A stretch of DNA of 35,116 nt, taken from contig JACCXJ010000107.1 of assembly GCA_013697045.1 (NCBI GenBank), positions 1 through 35,116 of the forward strand, given 5' to 3'. Of this stretch, positions 15,945 through 24,312 are shown piece by piece. Under the pieces are notes generated by a model. The model had not been told where the DNA came from. It did not search any database and was given only the letters and a program-made list of their open reading frames with translations. The position numbers and the translations under genes were made by a program. The stretch is from Gammaproteobacteria bacterium. GTDB taxonomy: Bacteria > Pseudomonadota > Gammaproteobacteria > JACCXJ01. Positions within the stretch are counted from its first letter, which is position 1. Every line of letters starts with the position of its first letter.

Positions 15945-16289
15945 CTAATTCGATGGGCCCAGCCGGGCTCCGCTCACTTCACGGCGCCTGGGCTTACGGA
16001 TCCGTCCTCGCGCTCGGTCCGGTGACTTGGCGCTCGGCAAGACCGGCGTTGGGCCTCCGCTGCGGACCTGCTCGACCTCGTTATCCATGAGCCACTGAGT
16101 GACCCCCTGGCGTCTATAGATAGGGCGGCGACCAAGCATGGTCCGCGGTGGCCCTACCCGCGAGTTGTCCCATCTAATGACCGTGCGCTCGGAAACGTCC
16201 AATTCGGCGGCGAGCTCCGCGCGCGTCAGGTACTCACCTCCGAGGATGTGGTGTGCCAATGGTCGCCTCAAGCTGTCTGAGGCAACCAT
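15945..16289 (-). CDS. AlpA/excisionase-like HTH protein
   Basis: The 114-residue protein has a MerR-like helix-turn-helix at about residues 18-62 (GGEYLTRAELAAELDVSERTVIRWDN, then GPPRTMLGRRPIYRRQGVTQWL), the pattern of excisionases and AlpA-type regulators. The C-terminal 40 residues are basic and low in order. It lies between the integrase side and the primase-helicase pair, where small HTH proteins of integrative elements usually control excision or replication genes. Whether it excises, regulates, or both cannot be told. The gap to the primase gene is about 100 bases. Confidence 0.75.
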   Translation of the reverse strand: MVASDSLRRPLAHHILGGEYLTRAELAAELDVSERTVIRWDNSRVGPPRTMLGRRPIYRRQGVTQWLMDNEVEQVRSGGPTPVLPSAKSPDRARGRIRKPRRREVSGARLGPSN

Positions 16290-16332
16290 TGTCCGCCTGA
16301 CGCTCTACCGCAGAAAGGGTAAGAAATTCCGG

Positions 16333-17029
16333 TTAATTACTTACCCTATTCCGCCAGCTGTCTTCTAGCAGCCAAGAGTTGGATTCGTACACAAGATGTA
16401 AAAACTGCCAGAGCCACCCGGGTGCTTGCGTGAGGTTGCCAGTACGGATCAGATCAACGATTGTTTCCAGCAAATTCTTGTACTCCGCAAGGTCATCCGA
16501 AGAAAAGTAGCGCTTCCCGCGATCCGCGCGGATTTTGGCTCCAAGTAAAATGTATAATACAATGTATAGCGCCTCCGTCACTGAAAAACCACTCCTTTCG
16601 AGATTGATAAATGGAAATTTATCTCTGATCGTCTTGATCCGTTTTGACGCCCGTTTATAGTTCTCTCGCACTGTCTCAAGGCTCATTCCTAAGGGTTTCG
16701 GCCACCGCCGCTTGAGCGTCGTCACCTCGCCGTTGCGTTCGTCCTAGCCGTAGAATACGCAGCAGCATCAAATACTGCACCATGGCATGAATTAAGATCG
16801 CTTTCGTGTATGTACGCGGGCGCCCTCGTTTGGCTTGGGTGCCAAGAATTTTCCCGACGCTCTCGCCGGAACGGACGCGTTCTAACACATCGACAACTAC
16901 GTGCATGACTTCCGAATCGGGCGCCCTGCCTTGTTTAACCTCCTCTATGAAGCCACGAAGTAGAAAATCCAGCGCGTGGTGGTCCCCCTCAGCAGCTTGC
17001 CGAATCGCGAGCCTTACGTATTCCGCCAT
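16333..17029 (-). pseudogene. HTH protein split by a +1 frameshift
   Basis: Two overlapping frames cover one likely gene. The first (17029 down to 16676, 117 aa) begins MAEYVRLAIRQAAEGDHHALDFLLRGFI and ends AQAAVAETL before reading out of frame. The second (from about 16690 down to 16333) continues GMSLETVRENYKRASKRIK. Joined, AQAAVAETLGMSLETVRENY is a good helix-turn-helix, and removing one C from the CCC run in GAAACCCTTAGG near 16690 restores a ~230-residue protein. It lies downstream of the integrase on the same strand, 36 bases away. It may be broken, mis-sequenced or frameshifted during translation. The N-terminal part contains a basic KRGRPRTYTK. The function would be DNA binding in the element. 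Confidence 0.65.
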
Positions 17030-17065
17030 ACGTGTCGAACCAGTTGAACGGGAACACGGAAGGAC

Positions 17066-18259
17066 CTATGGGCGGACCAGATCGATCACGTCGGCCGACT
17101 CCTCGATGCCCAAAACGAGCATCCCTAGTCGCCGCTCCCAGGCTCCGAGGGCCTGTCGCTTCTCCCTGTCGTAGCTGTGCCGGTCGTAGATCCCACCGAC
17201 GGTGCGGTCCTTGTGGTTCAGAACCTTGTCTTGAACGAGACGGTTGAACCCCAGCTCGCCGAGTCGGGTTCCGACTGTGCGGCGCAGGTCGTGCGGCGTC
17301 CAGGGCTCGATCCCGAAGTGCGCCATGTTGACGCAGCAGGCGTGGTTCAAAGCGGTATCGCCGAGATGCCCGAGCTTGCCCCGTGTCGGGAATACGAATC
17401 CCTCGGCACGCTCGCCTAGAAGCTCCAAGGCGAGCGCCGTGAGCGGGACGCGGTGCGTCGTCTCGTTCTTGGTCTTCTCGTTCGGGATGGTCCACCAAGA
17501 GCCCTGGACCTCATCCCACCGCATCGCGCGGATCTCGCCGGGCCGCTGGCCAGTCACGAGGATCAACCGGAGGGCGGCCGCCGTGCGCCGGTCCATCCTC
17601 GCGGTATCGAGCCGGGTCCATAGAGCGCGGACCTCCTGGTCGCTCAAGACACGCTCACGGGGCTTCTCCCGCCCCGGGGCTTTGATATGGGTGCAGGGGG
17701 AGGCCTCCAGCAGCCCGCGCTCCGCCGCCCAATTGAAGAGCCGGCGAAGGAGCGCCAGGGTCCGGTTGGCCATGATCGGCGCCCGCTCGGCGATCGGATC
17801 CAGCAAGCGCACGATGTCGCGCCGGTGAACCTCCTCGGCCTTGGCAGCGCCCAGGACCGTCAGGACGTTGACTCGCAGGATCCGGTCGTCCTCCCGCCAG
17901 CTCCTCTTCCTGGCTTTGGCGTAGCGCTCGATGTAGTCGTCGGCCAGAGACGCGACCGTGAGCGCTCCCCGCCGCGCGGACCTAGCCGCGAGCGGATCGA
18001 TACCCTGATCGATCTGACGGCGCAGCTCCTTGGCCCTCTCCCGCCCAGCGGTGGCACTCCAGGCGGGCCAGCTGCCGATCGTCAACCGCCGCTCCCGGCC
18101 GTCGCACCGGTAGTTCAGGACGAAGCTCCGCGCCCCGGCCGCGGTGATCCGAAGCCCAAAGCCCGGGACTTCGGCGTCGTACCGGATCACGTTGCCGGCG
18201 GCCGGCGGCTTACTGCGGCGAATCTCCAACTCGGTCAGCCGAACGCTCTGCCCATCCAT
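17066..18259 (-). CDS. Tyrosine recombinase, P4-type integrase
   Basis: The 397-residue protein has the P4-integrase layout. An N-terminal DUF4102 arm-binding domain (LTELEIRRSKPPAAG...VPGFGLRI, residues ~7-95) is followed by a SAM-like core-binding domain (~100-190). The catalytic domain shows Arg in VTGQRPGEIRAM (~residue 239), HDLRRTVGTRL (~320), LNHKDRTVGGIY with His and the nucleophilic Tyr near 356, and DRHSYDREKRQAL. Such integrases insert elements into tRNA genes. The tRNA-Lys fragment 180 bases upstream of the start fits this exactly. It is oriented away from the tRNA fragment. Confidence 0.95.
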   Translation of the reverse strand: MDGQSVRLTELEIRRSKPPAAGNVIRYDAEVPGFGLRITAAGARSFVLNYRCDGRERRLTIGSWPAWSATAGRERAKELRRQIDQGIDPLAARSARRGALTVASLADDYIERYAKARKRSWREDDRILRVNVLTVLGAAKAEEVHRRDIVRLLDPIAERAPIMANRTLALLRRLFNWAAERGLLEASPCTHIKAPGREKPRERVLSDQEVRALWTRLDTARMDRRTAAALRLILVTGQRPGEIRAMRWDEVQGSWWTIPNEKTKNETTHRVPLTALALELLGERAEGFVFPTRGKLGHLGDTALNHACCVNMAHFGIEPWTPHDLRRTVGTRLGELGFNRLVQDKVLNHKDRTVGGIYDRHSYDREKRQALGAWERRLGMLVLGIEESADVIDLVRP

Positions 18260-18326
18260 CAGTAGGCCTGTCGTGGCGTTTTCATGTCCGTACCGTGTCC
18301 GTGCACTTATGGGTTGTGTGTGGCTA

Positions 18327-18356
18327 AGTATGTCCTCCCGTGTCAGTAGGTGTCAA
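18327..18356 (-). promoter_or_regulatory. Possible integrase promoter
   Basis: On the minus strand, a perfect TTGACA (18356-18351) is followed 18 bases later by CATACT (18332-18327), a fair -10. Transcription would start about 50 bases before the integrase ATG at 18259. The assignment rests only on this match and spacing. Confidence 0.4.
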
Positions 18357-18439
18357 CGTATGGTGCTATACTAGACAGGGACATAGAGCCGCCCATGGGT
18401 ACGGACTTAGGGAACTCAGGGACTTAGGAAAACGGCGTG

Positions 18440-18491
18440 TAGCTGACTCTTAATCAGTAGGTTGGAGGTTCGAGTCCTCCACGGCCCACCA
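18440..18491 (+). tRNA. 3' fragment of tRNA-Lys(CUU), likely att site
   Basis: The sequence reads as the 3' part of a tRNA. An anticodon stem with loop CTCTTAA has the anticodon CTT at 18449-18451. It is followed by a variable loop, a perfect T stem (GGAGG/CCTCC around TTCGAGT), ACGGCCC as the 3' acceptor strand, and an encoded CCA at 18489-18491. The matching 5' half (acceptor GGGCCGT plus D arm) is absent upstream, where the DNA is element-like. This is what integration into the tRNA 3' end leaves at the far side: an intact tRNA-Lys copy should lie at the other end of the element, to the left. Confidence 0.85.
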
Positions 18492-18772
18492 ATAAAATCA
18501 ATGAGTTAACTGATCGCGCCCTGCAAGCACCCGGGACCATGTAAGCACTGTGTAAGCGCTTCGGCGGCCTTCCAAGCCCTACCGGGTGCCGATGGCTACT
18601 GATTCGGCTGGGCACTGGTTGAGTCCCGAGCGCCTTGATGGGGCTGAGCTTGGGAATGCCCAAAATGCCGGAGCTACCGCCATGCGCGAGCACGCGGCGC
18701 TTCGGACCATGGCCGGGCGAACGGAACCAATCTGGCACCGGTCGAACCGGTCAATAACTCGGGAAGAGGACT

Positions 18773-19507
18773 ATGGCTCGACAACGCCACCTTGACCACG
18801 CCCCGATCCGCGAGGCGATCATCGATTTCCGCGTCTCTCCGAACGTAGAGGTGTCCGCATTGCGTCGCCTAGGCGAGCGGCTCAAGGCCGACTTTCCCGT
18901 GGCCAATGAGCTCCGCATGCGGACTTTCGGCTTCGAGGTGACAGAGAACCAGTTCCGGACATCTACGGTAGACCAGGGTGCCATGGGCGTGCGCCTGGTT
19001 TCGAAGGACAACCTGCACGTCGTTCAATTTAAAGCGGATGGCCTCACCTTGAGTCGGCTCGCGCCCTACGATAGCTGGGAGGCCATGAATGCAAAGGCGC
19101 GCGAGCTATGGAAGTTGTACTTGGAAGCATCTAAGCCAGAGCGTGTAACGCGATTGGCAACGCGATACATCAACGTTATGGAACTAGCACTGCCGATCCC
19201 CGATTTCCGCGACTTCCTCGTCTGTCCGCCCGAGGTTCCGCCCGCGCTTCCCCAAGAAATATCGAGTTTCTTCTTCCGAATCGTGATTCCAGAGCGGGAG
19301 AGCCAAAGCGCAGCGATCCTCACTCAGGCCTTGGAAGGTGTTATTGAGGGGACGGCACCGGTGGTTCTCGATATAGATGCCTTCAATGACGAGGATCTGC
19401 CGGCTGCGAGCGAGGATGTGTGGGAGACGCTAGAAGTGCTGCGGGAATTCAAGAACAGGATTTTCTTCGAGAGCATCACCGAAAAGACCGCGGAGCTATT
19501 CGAATGA
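18773..19507 (+). CDS. TIGR04255-family protein
   Basis: The 244-residue protein begins HAPIREAIIDFRVSPN, the hallmark of the TIGR04255 family. Typical later segments are VQFKADGLTLSRLAPYDSWE and RVTRLATRYINVMELA. Family members are ~250 residues, so it is full length; the biochemical role is unknown. ATG 18773 has GGAAGAGG upstream. The stop overlaps the start of the next gene (ATGA at 19504), implying one transcript and possibly a functional pair. It lies just outside the tRNA-Lys att fragment. Such genes turn up in variable genome regions, and defence or stress roles are only a guess. Confidence 0.8.
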   Translation: MARQRHLDHAPIREAIIDFRVSPNVEVSALRRLGERLKADFPVANELRMRTFGFEVTENQFRTSTVDQGAMGVRLVSKDNLHVVQFKADGLTLSRLAPYDSWEAMNAKARELWKLYLEASKPERVTRLATRYINVMELALPIPDFRDFLVCPPEVPPALPQEISSFFFRIVIPERESQSAAILTQALEGVIEGTAPVVLDIDAFNDEDLPAASEDVWETLEVLREFKNRIFFESITEKTAELFE

Positions 19508-19995
19508 GCGCTGCCGCAATTATCTCCCGATACCCGCTCTTCACACGATCGGTCAATACGGGAGCCAGCCTAGAATCCCGAGATCTCCAGATTAAGGTTG
19601 CAGGCTTCTTCCGGGAGTTCCACAAGAGGGCCGATCGGGAGCAAGCGTTTGATGAGCTTGCCGAGGCATTGCGGCAGGGAGGCGCCGCTAATTGGGACCA
19701 GTACGGCGCTATAGGGGTCACTGACGCGACAGCGGAGGTGGCTTATCGGTTCTTGAGCGCTCTACCCTCTACCCTGCCCAGCCCGAATGTAGGTCTCGAT
19801 CCGGACGGGGAGGTGAGCTTTGAGTGGCTAGCGGAAAAGGGGCGCGTCTTCTCTGTCAGCATAGGGGAGAGTGGTCGCTTGAGTTATGCCGGCATGTTTG
19901 GTCCGGAAAAGACCGCACACGGTTCAGAGCCCTTCGACGATGCGATTCCTGACGCGGTTATTGAGTGCGTTCGCCGGCTCGGGCTCCAAGCTTAA
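19504..19995 (+). CDS. Partner protein of TIGR04255 gene, unknown
   Basis: This 163-residue protein starts at ATG 19504, overlapping the previous stop by ATGA, a sign of translational coupling. It has no signal peptide or membrane segment. The N-terminal half is helical and charged (REFHKRADREQAFDELAEALRQG), and the C-terminal half reads like a small beta sheet (GEVSFEWLAEKGRVFSVSIGESGRLSYAGMFGP). It resembles hypothetical proteins often placed after TIGR04255 genes, but I assign no function. A decayed third gene follows immediately in the same frame after the stop. Confidence 0.72.
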   Translation: MSAAAIISRYPLFTRSVNTGASLESRDLQIKVAGFFREFHKRADREQAFDELAEALRQGGAANWDQYGAIGVTDATAEVAYRFLSALPSTLPSPNVGLDPDGEVSFEWLAEKGRVFSVSIGESGRLSYAGMFGPEKTAHGSEPFDDAIPDAVIECVRRLGLQA

Positions 19996-20300
19996 GCTTC
20001 CGGCCACGGTAGGGGAAAGCGAACCCTGACGCGGTACCTGTTTCTCAAGGACCACTTCGATCGTAAGAAGCGCGTGGTGCTACCGAGAGCTTTCCTTCCA
20101 GACCGCCAAGGCGAAACCTCAATCTGTCGCACGCTACGCTTATCCGAGATCGAGATTTGGAACATAGGCAAGAGGATCCGAAAGGATCCCGTCAGTGCAT
20201 CGACATGTTTGGGCGGGCGTCCGGGCAGCTGCTGTGGGATACGTTTGCCCAGGAGGGTTTCGATCTGCTCCCGGAATCGGTCATTGCCCAGCGGGTGACT
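19996..20300 (+). pseudogene. Start-less remnant of a third gene
   Basis: After the stop at 19995 the same frame continues LTRYLFLKDHFDRKKRVVLPRAFLPD, then GETSICRTLRLSEIEIWNIGKRI, which is clearly protein-like. It has no ATG or GTG start with a Shine-Dalgarno, and its later part (after about 20190) degrades. Another + frame (from 20199) is open to 20354 and reads MFGRASGQLLWDTFAQEGFDLLPES. The first piece resembles small proteins of unknown function found next to TIGR04255 operons. It probably lost its start by deletion, or uses a rare start such as CTG. Confidence 0.45.
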
Positions 20301-20361
20301 GTCGGCATGACATGGGCGGACGCCACGAACACCGATCGCCGAGATCCGATCTGACGGGTGC

Positions 20362-20667
20362 TCAGGTCCTCACCGGGACGGGCCTGTCCGCCTCCGTGGA
20401 AAAGGATTGTGCCCGGATCGCTTGCACGAGCTTGGCGATCTCGGGATCGCTAGGGCTCGCCTGGCCGAGCAGCCAGGTCATGAGGTCGGGATCGGGGGTA
20501 TCGAGCAGTCTCGCGTAGACGCGGCGGTCTTGCGGCGTGAGGTCCTCGAAGCCGGCCGAGAGGAAGCCCAGCAGGATCAGGTCCAGTTCGCGGGTACCGC
20601 GCCGGGAGCGCCACCGGAGCTCGGCGAGCGTCGGTTCGGGGTTTAGCGTCCTTTGGTCTATGAGCAC
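20362..20667 (-). CDS. sdhE: SdhE, FAD assembly factor for succinate dehydrogenase
   Basis: The 101-residue protein carries the diagnostic ELRWRSRRGTRELDLILLGFL block (residues ~16-36), with the Arg-Gly-x-x-Glu motif, followed by RVYARLLDTPDPDLMTWLLG. SdhE proteins help attach FAD covalently to SdhA. The start is GTG 20667. It lies 490 bases downstream of sdhB on the same strand, separated by REP-like hairpins and a DUF559 remnant, so it may have its own promoter. Residues 80-101 vary and are of no known importance. Confidence 0.9.
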   Translation of the reverse strand: MLIDQRTLNPEPTLAELRWRSRRGTRELDLILLGFLSAGFEDLTPQDRRVYARLLDTPDPDLMTWLLGQASPSDPEIAKLVQAIRAQSFSTEADRPVPVRT

Positions 20668-20732
20668 CGGATTGATACGGATCCCGAATTCTAAACGCGC
20701 GCACGGTCACAAATTAAATTGTGCTTTTTGAT

Positions 20733-20766
20733 CCCCTCACCCCCAGCGAAAGCTGGGGGTGAGGGG
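20733..20766. repeat. Perfect 15-bp hairpin with GAAA loop
   Basis: CCCCTCACCCCCAGC (20733-20747) and GCTGGGGGTGAGGGG (20752-20766) pair perfectly around GAAA. This is a typical REP-like element of GC-rich proteobacteria, placed 66 bases upstream of the sdhE start. It could stabilise or end the sdh transcript. Confidence 0.75.
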
Positions 20767-20931
20767 CACCGCATCCGCCTTCCCCACCACGTCATCGTTC
20801 CAGAACCGGATCACGCGATACCGAAGGCTTCCAGATGCTCGGTCCTTCGAGCATCCTGTCGGGCCTGGTCGGTGTGCTGCCCACTGTCCACCTCGATGAC
20901 GACCTTGAGATCCAAACATGCGAAACGCTGG
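20767..20931 (-). pseudogene. DUF559 endonuclease-like remnant, frameshifted
   Basis: On the minus strand, ACLDLKVVIEVDSGQH, then ARRTEHLEAFG, is read in one frame. YRVIRFWNDDVVGKADAV follows in another after a one-base shift near 20820. Together they match the C-terminal half of DUF559 proteins (PF04480, Vsr-like endonuclease fold). The N-terminal half is missing, and the fragment is framed by REP-like hairpins. Confidence 0.75.
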
Positions 20932-20939
20932 GGCAAGCT

Positions 20940-21130
20940 CTAGCCCTCTCCCGGAGGGCGAGGGGAAAAAAGAAAGGGCTTTCTCGGGGAGACAGGGGAG
21001 AAATGATAGGGGCGTTTCCTAAGAGCGAGAAGAGACAGAGACGTTTCTCGATAGGCCCCCGGTTTTCCTCCCTCTCCCTCCGAGATGCCGGAGGGAGAGG
21101 AACTTCAGGGGCGATTTGTCACGGTCCCAA
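20940..21130. repeat. REP-like hairpins between sdhE and sdhB
   Basis: A perfect 12-bp hairpin CCTCTCCCTCCG/CGGAGGGAGAGG (21071-21100, 6-base loop) and a weaker one in CCCTCTCCCGGAGGGCGAGG (about 20944-20963) flank a purine-rich stretch at 20960-21050. No coding frame is supported here. The hairpins lie after the sdhB stop (minus strand) and may end or stabilise the sdhCDAB transcript. Confidence 0.65.
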
Positions 21131-21157
21131 GTAATCGCCAGTATGTACAAAAAACGT

Positions 21158-21937
21158 TTATAGGCTGCGGGCCGCGAGCAGCTTTTTGATCTCGCCGATG
21201 GCCTTGGCGGGGTTCAAGCCCTTGGGGCAGGTCTTCGAGCAATTCATGATGGTGTGGCAGCGATACAGGCGGAAGGCATCGTCGAGCTGGTCGAGGCGCT
21301 CGGCGGTCGCGCCGTCGCGGCTGTCCACGATCCAGCGATAGGCCTGCAAGAGGGTGGCCGGCCCGAGATAGCGTTCTCCGTTCCACCAGTAGCTCGGACA
21401 GCTCGTCGAGCAGCACGCGCACAGAATGCACTCGTAGAGCCCGTCGAGCTTGGCGCGATCCGCCTTGCTCTGCAGCCGCTCGCGTTCCGGTGGCGGCGCA
21501 TCGGTCTCGAGCCACGGGCGGATCGAGGCGTACTGCGCGTAGAACTGGGTGAGATCGGAGACGAGGTCCTTGACCACCGGCAGGTGAGGCAGCGGATACA
21601 CCGCCACGGCCTCATCCACCTCGGCGATGGCCATGGTGCAGGCGAGCGTGTTGGTGCCGTCGATGTTCATCGCGCAAGAGCCGCACACCCCCTCGCGGCA
21701 GGAGCGGCGGAAGGTCAAGGTCGGATCGATGTCGTTCTTGATGTAGATGAGCGCATCGAGCACCATGGGCCCGCATTTCTTGAGATCGATCTCGTAGGTA
21801 TCGAGGCGCGGGGGCTCGCCGGCGTCCGGGTCGTAACGATAGACCTGAATGGGCTTCTTGGCGGCGGCGCCGGCGCCGGGCGCGAAGGTCTTGCCCTTGC
21901 GGACACCAGAAGATAGGGAGAGTCGGAGACCGGACAT
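21158..21937 (-). CDS. sdhB: Succinate dehydrogenase iron-sulfur subunit SdhB
   Basis: The 259-residue protein has an N-terminal [2Fe-2S] ferredoxin-like domain ([15 protein letters not shown], with a further Cys in LACTM). The C-terminal [4Fe-4S]/[3Fe-4S] domain carries [24 protein letters not shown] and [17 protein letters not shown]. SdhB passes electrons from SdhA flavin to ubiquinone at the membrane. The N-terminus is about 20 residues longer than the E. coli protein and rich in Gly/Ala. Its start is 171 bases after the sdhA stop, a gap filled by a REP-like inverted pair. Confidence 0.97.
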   Translation of the reverse strand: MSGLRLSLSSGVRKGKTFAPGAGAAAKKPIQVYRYDPDAGEPPRLDTYEIDLKKCGPMVLDALIYIKNDIDPTLTFRRSCREGVCGSCAMNIDGTNTLACTMAIAEVDEAVAVYPLPHLPVVKDLVSDLTQFYAQYASIRPWLETDAPPPERERLQSKADRAKLDGLYECILCACCSTSCPSYWWNGERYLGPATLLQAYRWIVDSRDGATAERLDQLDDAFRLYRCHTIMNCSKTCPKGLNPAKAIGEIKKLLAARSL

Positions 21938-21974
21938 AGTCTTAGTAGTCAGTCATGTTAAATCGAAGTGGTTC

Positions 21975-22064
21975 GTCACCCCGGCAGGGATTGCCGGGGT
22001 CCAGGATGCAGGACAGCGCCCACGTCCATGTGCTCTGGATTCCGGCAATCCATGCCGGAATGAC
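21975..22064. repeat. REP-like inverted pair between sdhA and sdhB
   Basis: A ~30-base unit at 21975-22004 (GTCACCCCGGCAGGGATTGC...) recurs in inverted, slightly diverged form at 22035-22064 (...GGCAATCCATGCCGGAATGAC). Each unit is itself palindromic (CCCCGGCA/TGCCGGGG, TTCCGGCA/TGCCGGAA). This looks like a short mobile REP/BIME inserted inside the operon. In RNA it would form a long stem that could change the sdhA:sdhB ratio. Confidence 0.75.
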
Positions 22065-22108
22065 GTACCTGTTTGAATAATCTCGACTGACCACTAGTAT
22101 ATCCTTGG

Positions 22109-23902
22109 TTAATACACCCGTGGTTTGGGCGGGATCACCTCTATGTCGCCGCTCAGTGTGTAGAGATGTACCGGACGATAGCCGAAACGCACCTCGCCGT
22201 TCTGGTCGATCCAGGTCAAGGTGTGTTTGAGCCAGTTTTCATCGTCGCGGTTCGGGTAGTCCTCGCGCGCGTGTGCTCCGCGGCTCTCGGTGCGGTTCCC
22301 GGCGGCATGGATGCTGACCACGGCCTGGGACAAAAGGTTTTCCAGCTCCAGGGTCTCGACGAGATCGGTGTTCCAGATGAGAGAGCGATCGGACACCTGC
22401 ACGTCGGCAAAAGAATCCCAAACCACCCGCAACTTTGCGATCCCCTCCTGGAGTAGATCCGCGGTACGAAACACCGCCGCGTGGGCTTGCATGATGCGCT
22501 GCATGTCGAGCCGGATCTGTGCCGTCGGTCGCGCGCCGCGCGCGTGACGCAGGCGATCGAAGTGCGAGAGCAGCGGATCCGTGACACGCTCGGGTAGGGG
22601 CGGGTGCGCCGTACCGGGCGGGATGTGGGCGGCGCAGTGCTTGGCGGCGGCGCGGCCGAAGACGATGAGGTCCAGGAGCGAGTTCGACCCCAGCCGGTTG
22701 GCGCCGTGTACGGAGACACAGGCGGCCTCGCCGATGGCCATGAGCCCCGGCACGGGCGCATCGGGGTCGCCGTCCTTCAGGGTGACGACCTGGCCGTGGT
22801 GGTTGGTCGGGACCCCGCCCATGTTGTAATGGGCGGTCGGGATCACCGGGATCGGCTCCCTGGTGACATCGACCCCGGCGAAGATGCGCGCGGATTCCTC
22901 GATCCCCGGCAGGCGCTCGCGGACGACCTCGGGACCCAAATGCTCCAGGTGCAGGTGGATGTGATCGTGCGCCGGACCCACCCCCCGGCCCTCGCGGATC
23001 TCGATGGTCATCGAACGGCTCACCACGTCGCGCGAGGCGAGATCCTTGGCGTTCGGGGCATAGCGCTCCATGAAGCGCTCCCCCTGGGAGTTGGTCAGGT
23101 AACCCCCTTCGCCACGCGAGCCTTCGGTGATGAGACAGCCGGCGCCATAGATCCCGGTCGGGTGGAACTGGATGAACTCCATGTCCTGCAAGGGCAGACC
23201 GGCCCTGAGCGCCATGGCGCTGCCGTCGCCGGTGCAGGTGTGGGCCGAGGTGCAGGAGAAATAGACGCGGCCGTACCCCCCGGTCGCGAGCACTACGGCA
23301 TGGGCCCGGAATTCGTGCAGGCCCCCGTCCGCCAGGTTCCAGGCCAGGACCCCGCGGCACGCCCCGTCCTCGTCCATCAAGAGGTCGAGGGCGAAGTACT
23401 CGACGAAGAACTCGGCGCGGTGCTTCAGCGCCTGCTGATACAGGGTATGGAGGATGGCATGGCCGGTCCGATCGGCGGCCGCGCAGGTGCGTTGTGCGAT
23501 GCCCTTGCCGAACTCCGTGGTCATGCCGCCGAACGGCCGCTGGTAGATCTTCCCGTCCTCGGTGCGCGAGAACGGAACGCCGTAGTGCTCCAGCTCGATG
23601 ACCGCCGGCACCGCCTCCCGGCACATGTACTCGATCGCGTCCTGATCCCCCAGCCAGTCGGAGCCCTTGACGGTGTCGTACATGTGCCAGCGCCAGTCGT
23701 CGGGCCCCATGTTGCCGAGCGCCGCGCTCATCCCGCCCTGAGCCGCGACGGTGTGGCTGCGAGTCGGGAAGACCTTGGTGATGCAGGCGGTGGTCAGCCC
23801 TTCCTCTGCCATCCCGAAGGTCGCCCGCAGCCCGGCGCCGCCAGCGCCCACGACCACGACATCGTGCTCGTGCCGGATCAAGGGATAGGCCGGCTGCGTC
23901 AT
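22109..23902 (-). CDS. sdhA: Succinate dehydrogenase flavoprotein SdhA
   Basis: The 597-residue protein begins near [19 protein letters not shown] (FAD-binding Rossmann fold). The covalent FAD His50 lies in [20 protein letters not shown]. Later substrate and FAD segments include [44 protein letters not shown] and [22 protein letters not shown]. The ATG at 23902 overlaps the sdhD stop by four bases. The same frame is open upstream, but that is the shadow of sdhD and sdhC. SdhA oxidises succinate to fumarate in the citric acid cycle. Both SdhE and an SdhAF4-like factor for its flavinylation are encoded nearby. Confidence 0.97.
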   Translation of the reverse strand: MTQPAYPLIRHEHDVVVVGAGGAGLRATFGMAEEGLTTACITKVFPTRSHTVAAQGGMSAALGNMGPDDWRWHMYDTVKGSDWLGDQDAIEYMCREAVPAVIELEHYGVPFSRTEDGKIYQRPFGGMTTEFGKGIAQRTCAAADRTGHAILHTLYQQALKHRAEFFVEYFALDLLMDEDGACRGVLAWNLADGGLHEFRAHAVVLATGGYGRVYFSCTSAHTCTGDGSAMALRAGLPLQDMEFIQFHPTGIYGAGCLITEGSRGEGGYLTNSQGERFMERYAPNAKDLASRDVVSRSMTIEIREGRGVGPAHDHIHLHLEHLGPEVVRERLPGIEESARIFAGVDVTREPIPVIPTAHYNMGGVPTNHHGQVVTLKDGDPDAPVPGLMAIGEAACVSVHGANRLGSNSLLDLIVFGRAAAKHCAAHIPPGTAHPPLPERVTDPLLSHFDRLRHARGARPTAQIRLDMQRIMQAHAAVFRTADLLQEGIAKLRVVWDSFADVQVSDRSLIWNTDLVETLELENLLSQAVVSIHAAGNRTESRGAHAREDYPNRDDENWLKHTLTWIDQNGEVRFGYRPVHLYTLSGDIEVIPPKPRVY

Positions 23903-24312
23903 GCGAGGCCCACGACCACCCACATGACCGCGAGCACGCCGACGACCGCCAGGAGGCCCAGGACCACCTGCACCGCAAGGATGCCCTTCGCTTTGACCCA
24001 TTCGATGTGGACATAGTCGTCCATGACCACCTCGACCCCCAGATAGGCGTGATAGCACACGGCCAGGATGAACACGACCAGCAGCAAGGCCACACCGGGC
24101 GACCCGACCCATGCGGCGGCGGCGGCGTGCCCGGCACCGACCATCGTGATCAGGGAAGCGGCGAACCACAGGCTCAGGGGCACCAGCACCACGGCCGTGA
24201 TGCGTTGCCACCACCAGTGGTGCAAGGCCGGGCTTTTGGTCCTAAGCGCGCGCAGGCGGCCGTAGAGGCCTCCGATATCCAAGCCCCTGATCGTAAGGCG
24301 CGGGAGATTCAC
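23899..24312 (-). CDS. sdhD: Succinate dehydrogenase membrane anchor SdhD
   Basis: The 137-residue protein starts at GTG 24312, overlapping the sdhC stop (GTGA), and ends overlapping the sdhA start. It has three hydrophobic segments (residues about 45-65, 72-95 and 110-135). [25 protein letters not shown] and [19 protein letters not shown] supply the typical His for heme b and the conserved Asp-Tyr near the quinone site. A longer frame to 24573 is only the shadow of sdhC. Confidence 0.93.
   Translation of the reverse strand: MNLPRLTIRGLDIGGLYGRLRALRTKSPALHHWWWQRITAVVLVPLSLWFAASLITMVGAGHAAAAAWVGSPGVALLLVVFILAVCYHAYLGVEVVMDDYVHIEWVKAKGILAVQVVLGLLAVVGVLAVMWVVVGLA

Larger units (their letters stand above)
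13572..18491. mobile_element. Right part of an integrated element (rep module to att)
   Basis: The helicase, primase, AlpA-like HTH, frameshifted HTH gene and P4-type integrase lie in one orientation and end at a tRNA-Lys 3' fragment. This is the organisation of phage-satellite-like or plasmid-like integrative elements. The left end is not seen: no intact tRNA-Lys or second copy of the core occurs in the window, so the element may extend to or beyond position 1 (the phage-type genes at 784-2279 could belong to it). The start given is only the edge of the recognisable module. Confidence 0.65.

Noticed and set aside
18260-18439. A complete tRNA-Lys gene formed with upstream sequence
   Set aside because: No GGGCCGT acceptor strand or D arm occurs within 100 bases upstream of the anticodon arm, so only the 3' part is present.
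18454-18738. Minus-strand ORF ending GRGGLEPPTY
   Set aside because: This peptide is a well-known false translation of the reverse strand of tRNA genes; here it comes from the tRNA-Lys fragment.
22239-24137. A 632-codon minus-strand frame and a 470-codon + frame across sdhA
   Set aside because: Both overlap the whole of sdhA, which carries all family motifs; the alternatives are Arg/Pro/Gly-rich shadows.
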